From: a bacterium UBP9_UBA1432
GTDB taxonomy: Bacteria; Vulcanimicrobiota; Xenobia; Xenobiales; Xenobiaceae
DNA: 10,690 bases
Reading direction: 5' to 3'
NCBI GenBank assembly: GCA_002329445.1
Contig: DCTU01000145.1
Coordinates: forward strand, 6,670-17,359
Position 1 is the first letter of the stretch, and each line of letters starts with the position of its first letter. A program made the translations under genes and the position numbers. This document shows positions 1 to 6,130 of this stretch, in pieces. Below the pieces are notes generated by a model. It did not search any database, had not been told where the DNA came from, and saw only the letters and a program-made list of their open reading frames with translations.

Positions 1-1
1 C

Positions 2-1609
2 GAAGGGGACGTCATCATGGTCGGCCAGAGCTCGCTGGTCGTGCGGAAGGTCGACCCCAGCCTCGAGGAAGACGAAGAAGAGAGCCTGGAGACCAGGCCC
101 CGCTTCGGACCCTCGCCCAAGCCGAACTGGCCCGAGTCCCGCGAGCAGCGCCGAGGCCTGGGTGAGCTGGACTCCGGCGGTTCCAAGAAGCCGGAGGGCT
201 CGCGCGCCTCCCTGCGCACCTGGCGCAACAAGACCGGTGACGAGGCCCCAGCCCCCGACCACCCCGGCGATTCGCCTCGCCTGGGCTCCATCGAGCACAG
301 CCAGGACCCCGGGCCTTTGCGTCCACGACGGATGCCGGGGGCGCCCCTGGAGGCGACCCCAGCCAAGCCGCTCAAGCCTCAGAGCCGCCCACGCTCGATC
401 CGGCCGACCCCCGCCTCCTCTTCGGGCGCCCCTCGCAAGGAGCGCCCGGTGGCGCCTGCTCCGCCCCAGGAGCCACCGCTGGAGATGCCCGCGCCTCCGG
501 TCCGACCAGAGCCCGAGCCGCCCGCACCACCGGCCCGGCGACGCGCCCGTCCAACCCCGCCCGTTGTCGACGCTCCCGAAGAGCCCCTGGCCATGCCGCC
601 CCCACCCCCCCGGGCACCGGTCCAGGAGCCCGAAGAGCCATTGGCCATGCCTCCTCCCCGGCCCCCCGTCCAGCCCGAGGCCCCGCCGGCCCCGTTGGAG
701 TTGGAGAAGCCCGAGGCTCCGCCGGAACCCGGAAGCCTGACACCGGAGGCCCTGCCGGGGACCACCGTGGAGACTCCCGAAGAGATGCCTGCAGTCGGTG
801 GGATCGTGCCCCGGGGACTGCCGGCCCACCTGGAGCGCTCGCTGCGAGGCGGACGGACGGCACCGGAATCCCCACCCGTGGAGGCCCCGGCTGCGGACCA
901 GCCGGATGTCCCCCTCTTCGATCCCGAATCCTTCGGCAGCTTGACCAGTGCCTGGAGGCACCATTCCGACTTCGTGGTGGGCTACCTCGAAGGAAGCCGC
1001 AAGGGGCAGAAGGTGGACCTGCTGGGTTCGGAGTTCTCCGAGGACCGGGTCGTCACCATCGGGTCTCCGGGGCAACGCTTCAACGACATCGAGGTCGACG
1101 AGGCGGAGATCAGCAACGACCAGGCGGTCCTGCGCTACCGGAGCGGTCGCTTCACCCTGGTCAACTTCCGCTCCGAGATCCAGGTCAACAGCCTGGCTCT
1201 GGGCGAGGGCGACGAGGTCGTCCTGATGACCGGCGACCGGATCCATCTGGGGAGCACCGTGCTGATCTTCCTGGAGCGTCGCGTCGTCGAGGCCCTGCGC
1301 AATCTGCACCTGGAGATCCTGGAGGGCGTTCAGGCCGACCTGGGCAAGTCCTTCGACCTCAACAAAGAGCGCCTCATGATCGGCCGTGGCCGAAACTGCG
1401 ACATCCGTCTGGCCGACCCGGAGGTCAGTCGCGTCCACTGCGTCCTGGTCCTGCGCAACAACCGCTTCTTCGTGCAGCACCGCAGCGAGACCAACCCGAC
1501 CTTCGTGAACGGGATCTCGCTGCTGCCTGGAGCCGAGCGTCAGGTGGTGGTGGGCGACCGGATCCAGGTCTCCAGCCAGACGGTCCTGCAGTTCCGCACC
1601 CGGAGCTGA
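2..1609 (+). CDS. FHA-domain protein with Pro-rich linker, 5'-truncated by the window edge
   Basis: This is probably a phosphothreonine-recognition scaffold. Counting from the ATG at 17 gives 530 residues, but the frame is open to the left edge. The first residues read EGDVIMVGQSSLVVRKV, matching the closing strands of the two later FHA domains (GDRIHLGSTVLIFLER and GDRIQVSSQTVLQFRT). The ATG at 17 is therefore most likely internal, and an earlier FHA domain is cut off. After an acidic patch comes a long Pro/Glu/Arg-rich, probably disordered linker (about residues 25-300). FHA domain 2 (about 318-423) is degenerate: the usual GR is GS and the SxxH His is Gln. FHA domain 3 (about 430-530) is canonical, with G456-R457, S471-R-V-H474 and N498-G499. 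No kinase, membrane or secretion domain is visible. nagZ follows after 66 nt. FHA folds are certain; the partner is unknown. Confidence 0.9.
   Translation, partial: EGDVIMVGQSSLVVRKVDPSLEEDEEESLETRPRFGPSPKPNWPESREQRRGLGELDSGGSKKPEGSRASLRTWRNKTGDEAPAPDHPGDSPRLGSIEHSQDPGPLRPRRMPGAPLEATPAKPLKPQSRPRSIRPTPASSSGAPRKERPVAPAPPQEPPLEMPAPPVRPEPEPPAPPARRRARPTPPVVDAPEEPLAMPPPPPRAPVQEPEEPLAMPPPRPPVQPEAPPAPLELEKPEAPPEPGSLTPEALPGTTVETPEEMPAVGGIVPRGLPAHLERSLRGGRTAPESPPVEAPAADQPDVPLFDPESFGSLTSAWRHHSDFVVGYLEGSRKGQKVDLLGSEFSEDRVVTIGSPGQRFNDIEVDEAEISNDQAVLRYRSGRFTLVNFRSEIQVNSLALGEGDEVVLMTGDRIHLGSTVLIFLERRVVEALRNLHLEILEGVQADLGKSFDLNKERLMIGRGRNCDIRLADPEVSRVHCVLVLRNNRFFVQHRSETNPTFVNGISLLPGAERQVVVGDRIQVSSQTVLQFRTRS
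578..679 (+). repeat. Imperfect tandem repeat in the Pro-rich linker of the FHA protein
   Basis: Two adjacent in-frame units start at 578 (18 codons) and 632 (about 16 codons). Both open with EEPLAMPPP, followed by proline and arginine residues and PVQ. The DNA of the two units differs at several third positions (for example CCC CTG against CCA TTG). The protein repeat therefore seems to be maintained rather than freshly copied. It belongs to the low-complexity spacer between FHA domains. Confidence 0.7.
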
Positions 1610-1675
1610 CCAGACCGCCCGGCCGCCCCCTCCGACTGGGCAGGAACCCCCGACTTCCCGGGGAACCGGCGCCCC

Positions 1676-3304
1676 ATGAACCACGCGGACCATCCGACCC
1701 GCCTCTCCCTTCAGGACAAGGCGGCCCAGTTGATCATGATCGACCTCCCCGGAACCGGGCTCTCCGAAGCCGACCGGGAGCACCTTGCCCGCCACGCCTG
1801 GAACGGCGTCATCCTGTTCGCCAAGAACGTGGCCAGCCGTGCCCAGGTGACGGACCTCATCGAGGCCATCCACGCCGCCTCCCCGCAGCCGGCGTTGATC
1901 GCGGTCGACCAGGAAGGCGGGCTGGTGGACCGCTTCCGCTTCCCCGAGATGAGTCTTTCGCCGGGGGCCATGGCCTTGGGAGCCACGCAGGATCCCCAGG
2001 CCACCTACCGGGCCCACGTCCTCATGGGGCGGGAGCTTCGCGACCTGGGTGTGCATGTCGACTTCGCTCCCTGCCTGGACGTCAACGTGAACCCCGCCAA
2101 CCCGATCATCGGCGTGCGCTCCTTCGGAGAGGACCCCCAGAGCGTCGCCGCCCATGGCAGCGCCGCCCTCCGCGGTCTGCGCGACGGCGGGGTCGCCCCC
2201 ACGGCCAAGCACTTTCCAGGCCACGGGGACACCTCGCTGGATTCCCACCTCGCGCTTCCCACGCTGACCCACGGTCGGGAACGCCTGGAGCAGGTCGAGC
2301 TCCTCCCCTTCCGTGCCGCCGTTGCAGAGAAGGTGGAAGCGATCATGACGGCCCACGTGACCTTCCCCGCCCTGGACCCCACCGCGGGATTGCCCGCCAC
2401 CCTCTCGGCACCTGTCCTGACCGGCCTCCTGCGGCAGGACATGGGCTACCAGGGCGTCATCGTGACCGACTCCCTGGCCATGCGAGCCCTGGCCGACCGC
2501 TGGGGATTCGCCGAGGCCACCGTGCGCTCGATCGAAGCCGGGGCCGACCTGGTCCTGGCCCTGGGCCCCTTCGCCCAGCAACTGGAGGCTTTGAGAGGCC
2601 TGGTCGAAGCCGTACGGCAAGGGCGCCTGTCCGAAACCCGTCTGGACGAGTCCCTCCGACGGCTGGCAGACCTGCGCCAGCGCTTCCAGGCAAGGCCCTC
2701 CGCGCAGCCCACCTGGGACGTGGCCTCCCACCAGGCCGAGATGCGGGAGATCGCCTCCCGAGGCGTCACGGTCCTGCTCAACCGCGAGCACCTCCTTCCG
2801 CTGAATCTGGATCCCTCAGAGGAGCTCCTGGTCCTGGCCCCCGACCTGCTCCCCCTGAGCCCGCTGGGCGAAGTCTCGATTCGTGCTCCCCTGGCTCCCC
2901 TGCTGAGCCGATTCCACCCCCGGGTGACCGAACAGGCCTTCCATCTCTCGGTGGCTGGCCCTCCGGTCCGGGAGGTGGCCCGGCGCGCCTCAGAGGCCGC
3001 GGCGGTGGTCCTGGCCCTCTATGCCAGGGACCGGCTTCCCGATGCCCAGAGGGAACTGGCCCAGGCCGTCCTGGAAGCCAATCCCCGGACCGTGCTGGTC
3101 TCGCTTTCCAGCCCCTATATCCTGGGTGATCTCCCGACTGCGGGAGCCTGCGTCCTGGGCTACAACTACGGAGACTTCACCCTGGAGGCCATCTCCGAAG
3201 TCCTCATGGGACGCCGCGGCGCTTCGGGAAGACTGCCGGTGACGGTTCCGGGGCTCTTCCCGGCAGGACACGGGCTGGATCTGGCAGTCTCCCCTCCGGG
3301 GTAG
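1676..3304 (+). CDS. nagZ: Beta-N-acetylhexosaminidase, glycoside hydrolase family 3 (NagZ type)
   Basis: NagZ removes terminal GlcNAc from muropeptides (GlcNAc-anhydroMurNAc or GlcNAc-MurNAc) in cell-wall recycling. The NagZ signature KHFPGHGDTSLDSH lies at residues 178-191. It includes the Asp189-x-His191 pair that acts as the unusual acid/base dyad in this family. VTDSLAM places the predicted nucleophile at Asp265. At 542 residues it is longer than the roughly 340-residue proteobacterial enzymes. It carries a GH3 C-terminal domain (about 355-542), recognisable by GVTVLLNRE, LVSLSSPYIL and a closing ASGRLPVTVPG, like the long Bacillus form. Unlike that form it has no signal peptide or lipobox, so it is probably cytoplasmic. 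The ATG at 1676 has only a weak upstream GGGGAA (1660-1665) but gives the expected N-terminal alpha/beta barrel start. It probably shares a transcript with the FHA gene and mqnD. Confidence 0.93.
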   Translation: MNHADHPTRLSLQDKAAQLIMIDLPGTGLSEADREHLARHAWNGVILFAKNVASRAQVTDLIEAIHAASPQPALIAVDQEGGLVDRFRFPEMSLSPGAMALGATQDPQATYRAHVLMGRELRDLGVHVDFAPCLDVNVNPANPIIGVRSFGEDPQSVAAHGSAALRGLRDGGVAPTAKHFPGHGDTSLDSHLALPTLTHGRERLEQVELLPFRAAVAEKVEAIMTAHVTFPALDPTAGLPATLSAPVLTGLLRQDMGYQGVIVTDSLAMRALADRWGFAEATVRSIEAGADLVLALGPFAQQLEALRGLVEAVRQGRLSETRLDESLRRLADLRQRFQARPSAQPTWDVASHQAEMREIASRGVTVLLNREHLLPLNLDPSEELLVLAPDLLPLSPLGEVSIRAPLAPLLSRFHPRVTEQAFHLSVAGPPVREVARRASEAAAVVLALYARDRLPDAQRELAQAVLEANPRTVLVSLSSPYILGDLPTAGACVLGYNYGDFTLEAISEVLMGRRGASGRLPVTVPGLFPAGHGLDLAVSPPG

Positions 3305-3365
3305 GATTCACCAGGATCCGTCCGAAGACCGCCTGCCCCTGACCCGTCCATCCAAAGGAGTTCCC

Positions 3366-4214
3366 ATGTCCCAGCCCCTGGAAATCCGCGTCGGTCACAG
3401 CCCCGACCCGGACGACGCCTTCATGTTCTACGCCTTGGCGGTGGATGCGATTCCCACCGGCGACCTGCGCTTCTCCCATGTGTTGGCAGACATCGAGACC
3501 CTGAACCAATGGTCCTTTGAGGGGCGCCTGGAAGTCACCGCCATGTCGGCCCATGCCTACGCCTTCCTGCACGACCGCTATGCGCTGATGCACTGTGGGG
3601 CCAGCCTGGGGCATGGCTACGGGCCGATCCTCATAACCCGCCCGGGCCTGTCTGCGGAAGAGGCCCTGGCAGGCCCGGTGGCCATTCCCGGAAAGCTGAC
3701 GACGGCCTGGCTGGTGGCTCAACTCTACGCCGAACGCCCCCTCGCGGTGCGCGAGGTCGCCTTCGACCGGATCCTGGACGAGGTGGCGGAAGGCCGGGCC
3801 TCAGCAGGCCTGGTGATCCACGAAGGGCAGCTCACCTGGCGTGACCAGGGACTGGCCCTCGTCGAAGACCTGGGCCGGTGGTGGGCCGAACAGACGGGAG
3901 GGTTGCCTCTGCCCCTGGGAGTGGACTGCGTGCGTCGGGACCTGGGCCCCGAACTCATGAGCCGGATTACCGGGATCCTGGGCGCCAGCATCCGCCACGC
4001 GCTGGACCATCGAGAGCCGGCTCTGGAGTACGCCATGCAGTACGGTCGCGGGCTGGACAGGGTTCGGGCCGACCGGTTCGTCGAGATGTACGTGAATCGC
4101 TCGACCCTGGATTTCGGGGTGGAGGGACGTCAGGCCGTCCAGGAGCTGCTGGACCGGGCCTGGAAGGCGGGGCTCATCCCCCAGAGGGTGGTCCCGGAGT
4201 TCATCTACCCCTGA
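3366..4214 (+). CDS. mqnD: 1,4-dihydroxy-6-naphthoate synthase (futalosine pathway of menaquinone synthesis)
   Basis: MqnD converts cyclic de-hypoxanthinylfutalosine to 1,4-dihydroxy-6-naphthoate in the chorismate-to-menaquinone futalosine route. The 282 residues match the usual family length and its periplasmic-binding-protein-like fold. The N-terminal HSPDPDDAFMFYAL motif is the MqnD hallmark and argues against the related chorismate dehydratase MqnA. VIHEGQLTW contains His152, which corresponds to the His proposed as catalytic base in characterised MqnD. LGRWWAEQTGGLPLPLG is also typical. There is no signal peptide, so the protein is cytosolic. The ATG is preceded by AAAGGAG (3354-3360) with a 5-nt spacer. 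It follows nagZ after 61 nt and is the last gene before a terminator at 4236-4273. No other mqn gene is in view, so the pathway must be completed elsewhere. Confidence 0.95.
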   Translation: MSQPLEIRVGHSPDPDDAFMFYALAVDAIPTGDLRFSHVLADIETLNQWSFEGRLEVTAMSAHAYAFLHDRYALMHCGASLGHGYGPILITRPGLSAEEALAGPVAIPGKLTTAWLVAQLYAERPLAVREVAFDRILDEVAEGRASAGLVIHEGQLTWRDQGLALVEDLGRWWAEQTGGLPLPLGVDCVRRDLGPELMSRITGILGASIRHALDHREPALEYAMQYGRGLDRVRADRFVEMYVNRSTLDFGVEGRQAVQELLDRAWKAGLIPQRVVPEFIYP

Positions 4215-4235
4215 GCCAAGCTCGACCTGGCAGCG

Positions 4236-4273
4236 CTTGACCCGGCCCCTGTTGGGGACCGGGTCAAGTTTTT
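4236..4273 (+). terminator. Rho-independent terminator after mqnD
   Basis: CTTGACCCGG (4236-4245) pairs with CCGGGTCAAG (4259-4268). The stem is extended by CCCC (4246-4249) pairing with GGGG (4254-4257) around a TGTT loop, with one bulged A at 4258. TTTTT (4269-4273) follows directly. This gives 14 G/C-rich pairs and a U-tract, a textbook terminator 21 nt after the mqnD stop. The stop codon of the convergent gene (4272-4274) lies in the T-tract. On the minus strand the same hairpin is not followed by a U-tract, so it probably serves mainly the plus-strand operon. Confidence 0.93.
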
Positions 4274-4745
4274 AGCGGGCGGGAAAGATGTAGAGGAGCA
4301 GGACCCGGTCGCCCTCGGTCTGGACGCCCAGCCCCCGGGAGGGGAACACGTAATAATACTGCTTGGGCATCTTGGCCGCCGTCGGCAACTGGTGGGATTG
4401 CCCGGCCTGGCCATACAGAGCCGAAATCCGGCTGGAAGGGTCTCCGACCTGGAGGCCCTCCGGAGTCTTGATTCCAGGCTTGTCGACGACGATCTGCAGA
4501 GCTTTCAAGGCGTCGTCATAGTGGACCTGAAGACCCTCGTTGTAGTAGATCCACTTGGGCTTGCCAGAAATTTCCTGATGGTCTGTCCGAGGGCTCCGAG
4601 TCACCATCTTCTCGATGGCAGAGGCGGTCATCCCCAATCGAAGCGCCCCCACTCCGATTCCCGGGGTCGCCACCCACCCGGCCTGAGCCCAGGCCCAACC
4701 GGTCAGGACCAGGGCCAGGACCGCGACGCCAAAGAACCTGCGCAT
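4272..4745 (-). CDS. Small exported protein with an internal duplication, function unknown
   Basis: The 157-residue product starts with a clear signal peptide (MRRFFGVAVLALVLTGWAWA, probable cleavage AWA|QA at residues 20-21). The ATG at 4745 has GAGGAGGG about 5 nt upstream (complement of 4751-4758), which fixes this start over a much longer open frame. The mature part looks like two copies of one pattern: a hydrophobic strand plus a G-M/D-x-S/A helix start, then a Tyr-rich strand with GL-Q/G-V and a final hydrophobic strand. Copy 1 runs roughly 30-90 (ALRLGMTASAIEKMV, then YYNEGLQVHY); copy 2 runs roughly 95-157 (LQVGDPSSRISALYG, then YYYVFPSRGLGVQ). This resembles BamE/OmlA-like small periplasmic folds, but only by pattern. 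There is no lipobox Cys. It is divergent from lexA and convergent with mqnD. Its function is not recognised. Confidence 0.88.
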   Translation of the reverse strand: MRRFFGVAVLALVLTGWAWAQAGWVATPGIGVGALRLGMTASAIEKMVTRSPRTDHQEISGKPKWIYYNEGLQVHYDDALKALQIVVDKPGIKTPEGLQVGDPSSRISALYGQAGQSHQLPTAAKMPKQYYYVFPSRGLGVQTEGDRVLLLYIFPAR

Positions 4746-4861
4746 GAACACCCTCCTCGATCGAAAAGCCGCTCGGACCGATCTCCAGAGGCACGACTCA
4801 GGTCGGGGGCCTGGAGGGTCTGGCCGAACACGGGCAGTCAGATTCGATCCCCGACAAAAGG

Positions 4862-4883
4862 TTCCTCTCCTTCCCTCCCCTCC
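4862..4883 (+). other. Uninterrupted 22-nt pyrimidine tract in the lexA upstream region
   Basis: Every base from 4862 to 4883 is C or T. The opposite strand is therefore a G/A-only run with several GG, GGG and GGGG blocks. It lies in the roughly 255-bp divergent gap between the small exported protein gene and lexA, upstream of the lexA -35 box. It could form part of the leader or promoter region of the leftward gene. I see no convincing -35/-10 pair for that gene and assign no function. Confidence 0.4.
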
Positions 4884-4925
4884 GGACGAATCCGAGACTT
4901 CAGACGTGGGGAGCGGCGATCCGGG

Positions 4926-4954
4926 TTGACAAGTGAACGAATGTTCACTAGAAT
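4926..4954 (+). promoter_or_regulatory. Sigma70 promoter of lexA
   Basis: TTGACA (4926-4931) is a perfect -35 box. It is followed by exactly 17 nt and then TAGAAT (4949-4954), one mismatch from the -10 consensus. Transcription would begin near 4961. The 17-nt spacer is almost entirely filled by LexA box 1, so repressor binding would block RNA polymerase directly. The predicted start point rules out the in-frame ATG at 4941 as a translation start. Confidence 0.9.
4933..4948 (+). promoter_or_regulatory. LexA operator (SOS box) 1, inside the promoter spacer
   Basis: GTGAACGAATGTTCAC is a perfect 6+6 palindrome around GAAT. It contains GAAC-N4-GTTC, the core of the Gram-positive/actinobacterial LexA box (CGAACRNRYGTTYG type), not the CTG-N10-CAG box of gamma-proteobacteria. 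It sits between the -35 and -10 elements of lexA, the expected position for autorepression. Confidence 0.93.
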
Positions 4955-4965
4955 CCAGACAGAAG

Positions 4966-4981
4966 GTGAACAGATGTTCAC
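4966..4981 (+). promoter_or_regulatory. LexA operator (SOS box) 2, just downstream of the transcription start
   Basis: GTGAACAGATGTTCAC repeats the half-sites of box 1 exactly and differs only in the central four bases (AGAT against GAAT). The two boxes are offset by 33 bp, close to three helical turns, so two LexA dimers could bind on nearly the same DNA face. The box covers about +6 to +21 of the predicted transcript. It also contains an in-frame ATG (4974-4976), which is a possible alternative lexA start. Confidence 0.93.
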
Positions 4982-4989
4982 AGATCTCC

Positions 4990-4996
4990 GGGAGGA
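4990..4996 (+). promoter_or_regulatory. Shine-Dalgarno sequence that decides the lexA start
   Basis: GGGAGGA (4990-4996) ends in good register for the GTG at 5001, leaving five bases after GGAGG. The upstream ATG at 4974 has only AGAAGGTG (4961-4968), which would lie at or beside the transcription start. The GTG therefore looks like the main start, giving a leader of about 40 nt that carries LexA box 2. Confidence 0.75.
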
Positions 4997-5000
4997 AGCC

Positions 5001-5621
5001 GTGCAACCGGAACTCAACGCGCGCCAGCAGGAAATCCTGGACTTCCTGGTCCGGACCATCCGAGAGAGGGGCTTCCCACCCACCTTCCGCGAGATTGCCG
5101 AGCATTGCGGCTTCCGGTCCACCCAGGCCGTGAGCCGCCACCTGGAAGCGCTGGAAAAGAGGGGTTGCATCCATCGGGAATCCGGGGCCCGCACCATCCG
5201 TCTGGCCAACGGGCTTCTGGAAGAGTCCGACTCGACGGAACCTGTCCGGATGGTCCCCCTGATCGGCGAGGTCGCGGCCGGACGGCCCATCCTCGCCGTG
5301 GAGGACATCGAAGACCGCCTGCCGGTTCGACAGGACTGGCTGCCCGTGCACGAGCGTTCCTTCTTCCTCAGGGTCCGAGGAGACAGCATGGCCGAAGGGA
5401 TCCAGGCCGGCGACCTGGTCCTGGTGGACCCGGGGGTGCGCGTGCACCGCACCGAGATCGTCGTCGCCATGATCGAGGACGAAGCCACCGTGAAGCGCTT
5501 CTACCCGGAGGCGGACCGGGTCGTCCTGCGGTCGGACAACCCCGCCTATGCCGACATCGTCGTGTCCCGGGACTTCCGGGTCGTGGGACGGGTGTCCGCG
5601 CTGATTCGCAAGTATCGATAA
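5001..5621 (+). CDS. lexA: LexA, SOS-response repressor and self-cleaving serine peptidase
   Basis: LexA represses DNA-damage genes until RecA-ssDNA filaments trigger autocleavage. With the GTG at 5001 the protein has 206 residues, close to E. coli (202) and B. subtilis (205), and starts MQPELNARQQEILDFL as expected. The winged-helix DNA-binding domain covers about 1-70, with FREIAEHCGFRSTQAVSRHL as the helix-turn-helix. The S24 peptidase domain has the scissile bond in VAAGRP (Ala93-Gly94), nucleophile Ser129 in RGDSMAEG and general base Lys165 in ATVKRF. All catalytic parts are present. The ATG at 4974 would add nine residues (215 aa); the ATG at 4941 lies within the promoter. Two GAAC-N4-GTTC operators upstream indicate autoregulation. 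Two small ORFs follow with no terminator between. Confidence 0.97.
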   Translation: MQPELNARQQEILDFLVRTIRERGFPPTFREIAEHCGFRSTQAVSRHLEALEKRGCIHRESGARTIRLANGLLEESDSTEPVRMVPLIGEVAAGRPILAVEDIEDRLPVRQDWLPVHERSFFLRVRGDSMAEGIQAGDLVLVDPGVRVHRTEIVVAMIEDEATVKRFYPEADRVVLRSDNPAYADIVVSRDFRVVGRVSALIRKYR

Positions 5622-5634
5622 GGAGGCCCAAGAC

Positions 5635-5832
5635 ATGTGCGCTCTGCCGGCTCCCCAGACTTCCGGGTGGGCTCCACCCGAACCCCTGACGCGCCCCTCG
5701 ACCTCCCGACGGCCCCGTCCCTCGACCAGACAGGGCCGCTCCCCCCACACCCGATTCGTCCAGGCCGCCCTGGAATTGTTCCCAGGCAGCGAGGTCGTCG
5801 AGCACCACCCGGCCCCTCGGCCCGAACGCTGA
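5635..5832 (+). CDS. Small basic, proline-rich protein downstream of lexA, probable SOS operon member
   Basis: This 65-residue ORF starts 13 nt after the lexA stop and has GGAGG (5622-5626) with an 8-nt spacer. Co-transcription with lexA, and so DNA-damage induction, is likely. The N-terminal half is rich in Pro, Arg, Ser and Thr and probably disordered. The C-terminal part, FVQAALELFPGSEVVEHH, looks like a short helix followed by a strand. Third positions are about 80% G/C, which is compatible with coding but not proof in such GC-rich DNA. The pattern A-L-x-L-F-P-G-x-E-V-V reminds me of the extreme C-terminal tail of some DnaX (tau) proteins; this comes from memory and is weak. There is no membrane segment. 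The family is not recognised, and the ORF could still be fortuitous. Confidence 0.55.
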   Translation: MCALPAPQTSGWAPPEPLTRPSTSRRPRPSTRQGRSPHTRFVQAALELFPGSEVVEHHPAPRPER

Positions 5833-5881
5833 CAGACTCCGGGAATCGGGGGGTCGCCCCGGACCCGAGATGGAGGAAATC

Positions 5882-6130
5882 ATGAACCAGCCCGCCTGGC
5901 GCCTCGAAGAGCATCCTTGGGGTTGCCGCACCCTCCCCCCAAGACCCACCCGCCTGGTCGCGGTCCCTCCGGCCTGCCCGGCCCGGTCCCGCACGCCCTG
6001 GCACCTGTCATTCCGAGGGGAGCTGGACGGTCCCCTGGCCGAAATCCTCCAGATGGCCGGCCAGTCGATCGGCTTCCTCTTCCTGTTGGGCTCCGTCCTG
6101 AGCGGTTTCTGGGCCCTATCCCTGCTCTGA
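5882..6130 (+). CDS. Small single-pass membrane protein, end of the lexA transcript
   Basis: The product is 82 residues from the ATG at 5882, which has GGAGG (5872-5876) with a 5-nt spacer. The in-frame ATG at 5870 would place that Shine-Dalgarno inside the coding region and is less likely. The N-terminal half is rich in Pro, Arg and Trp with two Cys (WGCRTL and PPACPA). A short polar stretch (FRGELDGPLAEILQMAG) leads into one hydrophobic segment (about residues 62-82, SIGFLFLLGSVLSGFWALSLL) that ends the protein. This suggests a tail-anchored inner-membrane protein. It follows the 65-aa ORF after 49 nt and is probably on the lexA transcript. Its last 15 nt overlap the 3' end of the convergent cyclase gene. 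Small membrane proteins near lexA are often SOS division inhibitors (YneA, SidA), but no sequence match is seen. Confidence 0.6.
   Translation: MNQPAWRLEEHPWGCRTLPPRPTRLVAVPPACPARSRTPWHLSFRGELDGPLAEILQMAGQSIGFLFLLGSVLSGFWALSLL

Noticed and set aside
17..19. ATG as the true start of the FHA gene
   Set aside because: It has a passable upstream AAGGGG, but residues on both sides of the ATG match the closing strands of an FHA domain, so the gene most likely starts upstream of the window.
372..875. Minus-strand ORFs opposite the Pro-rich linker
   Set aside because: They are Gly/Ala/Arg-rich mirror images of the proline codons with no start signals or domains.
4392..5000. Long N-terminal extension of LexA
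   Set aside because: It would cross the exported protein gene, the lexA promoter and both LexA boxes. LexA proteins are about 200 residues and begin just before the LNARQQEIL motif.
4272..5750. Very long version (492 codons) of the small exported protein gene
   Set aside because: The upstream two-thirds is antisense to lexA and has no domain. The ATG at 4745 has a strong Shine-Dalgarno and starts a proper signal peptide.
5847..5861. CGGGG-GGTCG-CCCCG hairpin between the two small ORFs as a terminator
   Set aside because: The stem is only five pairs with no U-tract after it. It might affect translation of the next ORF, but it does not support termination.
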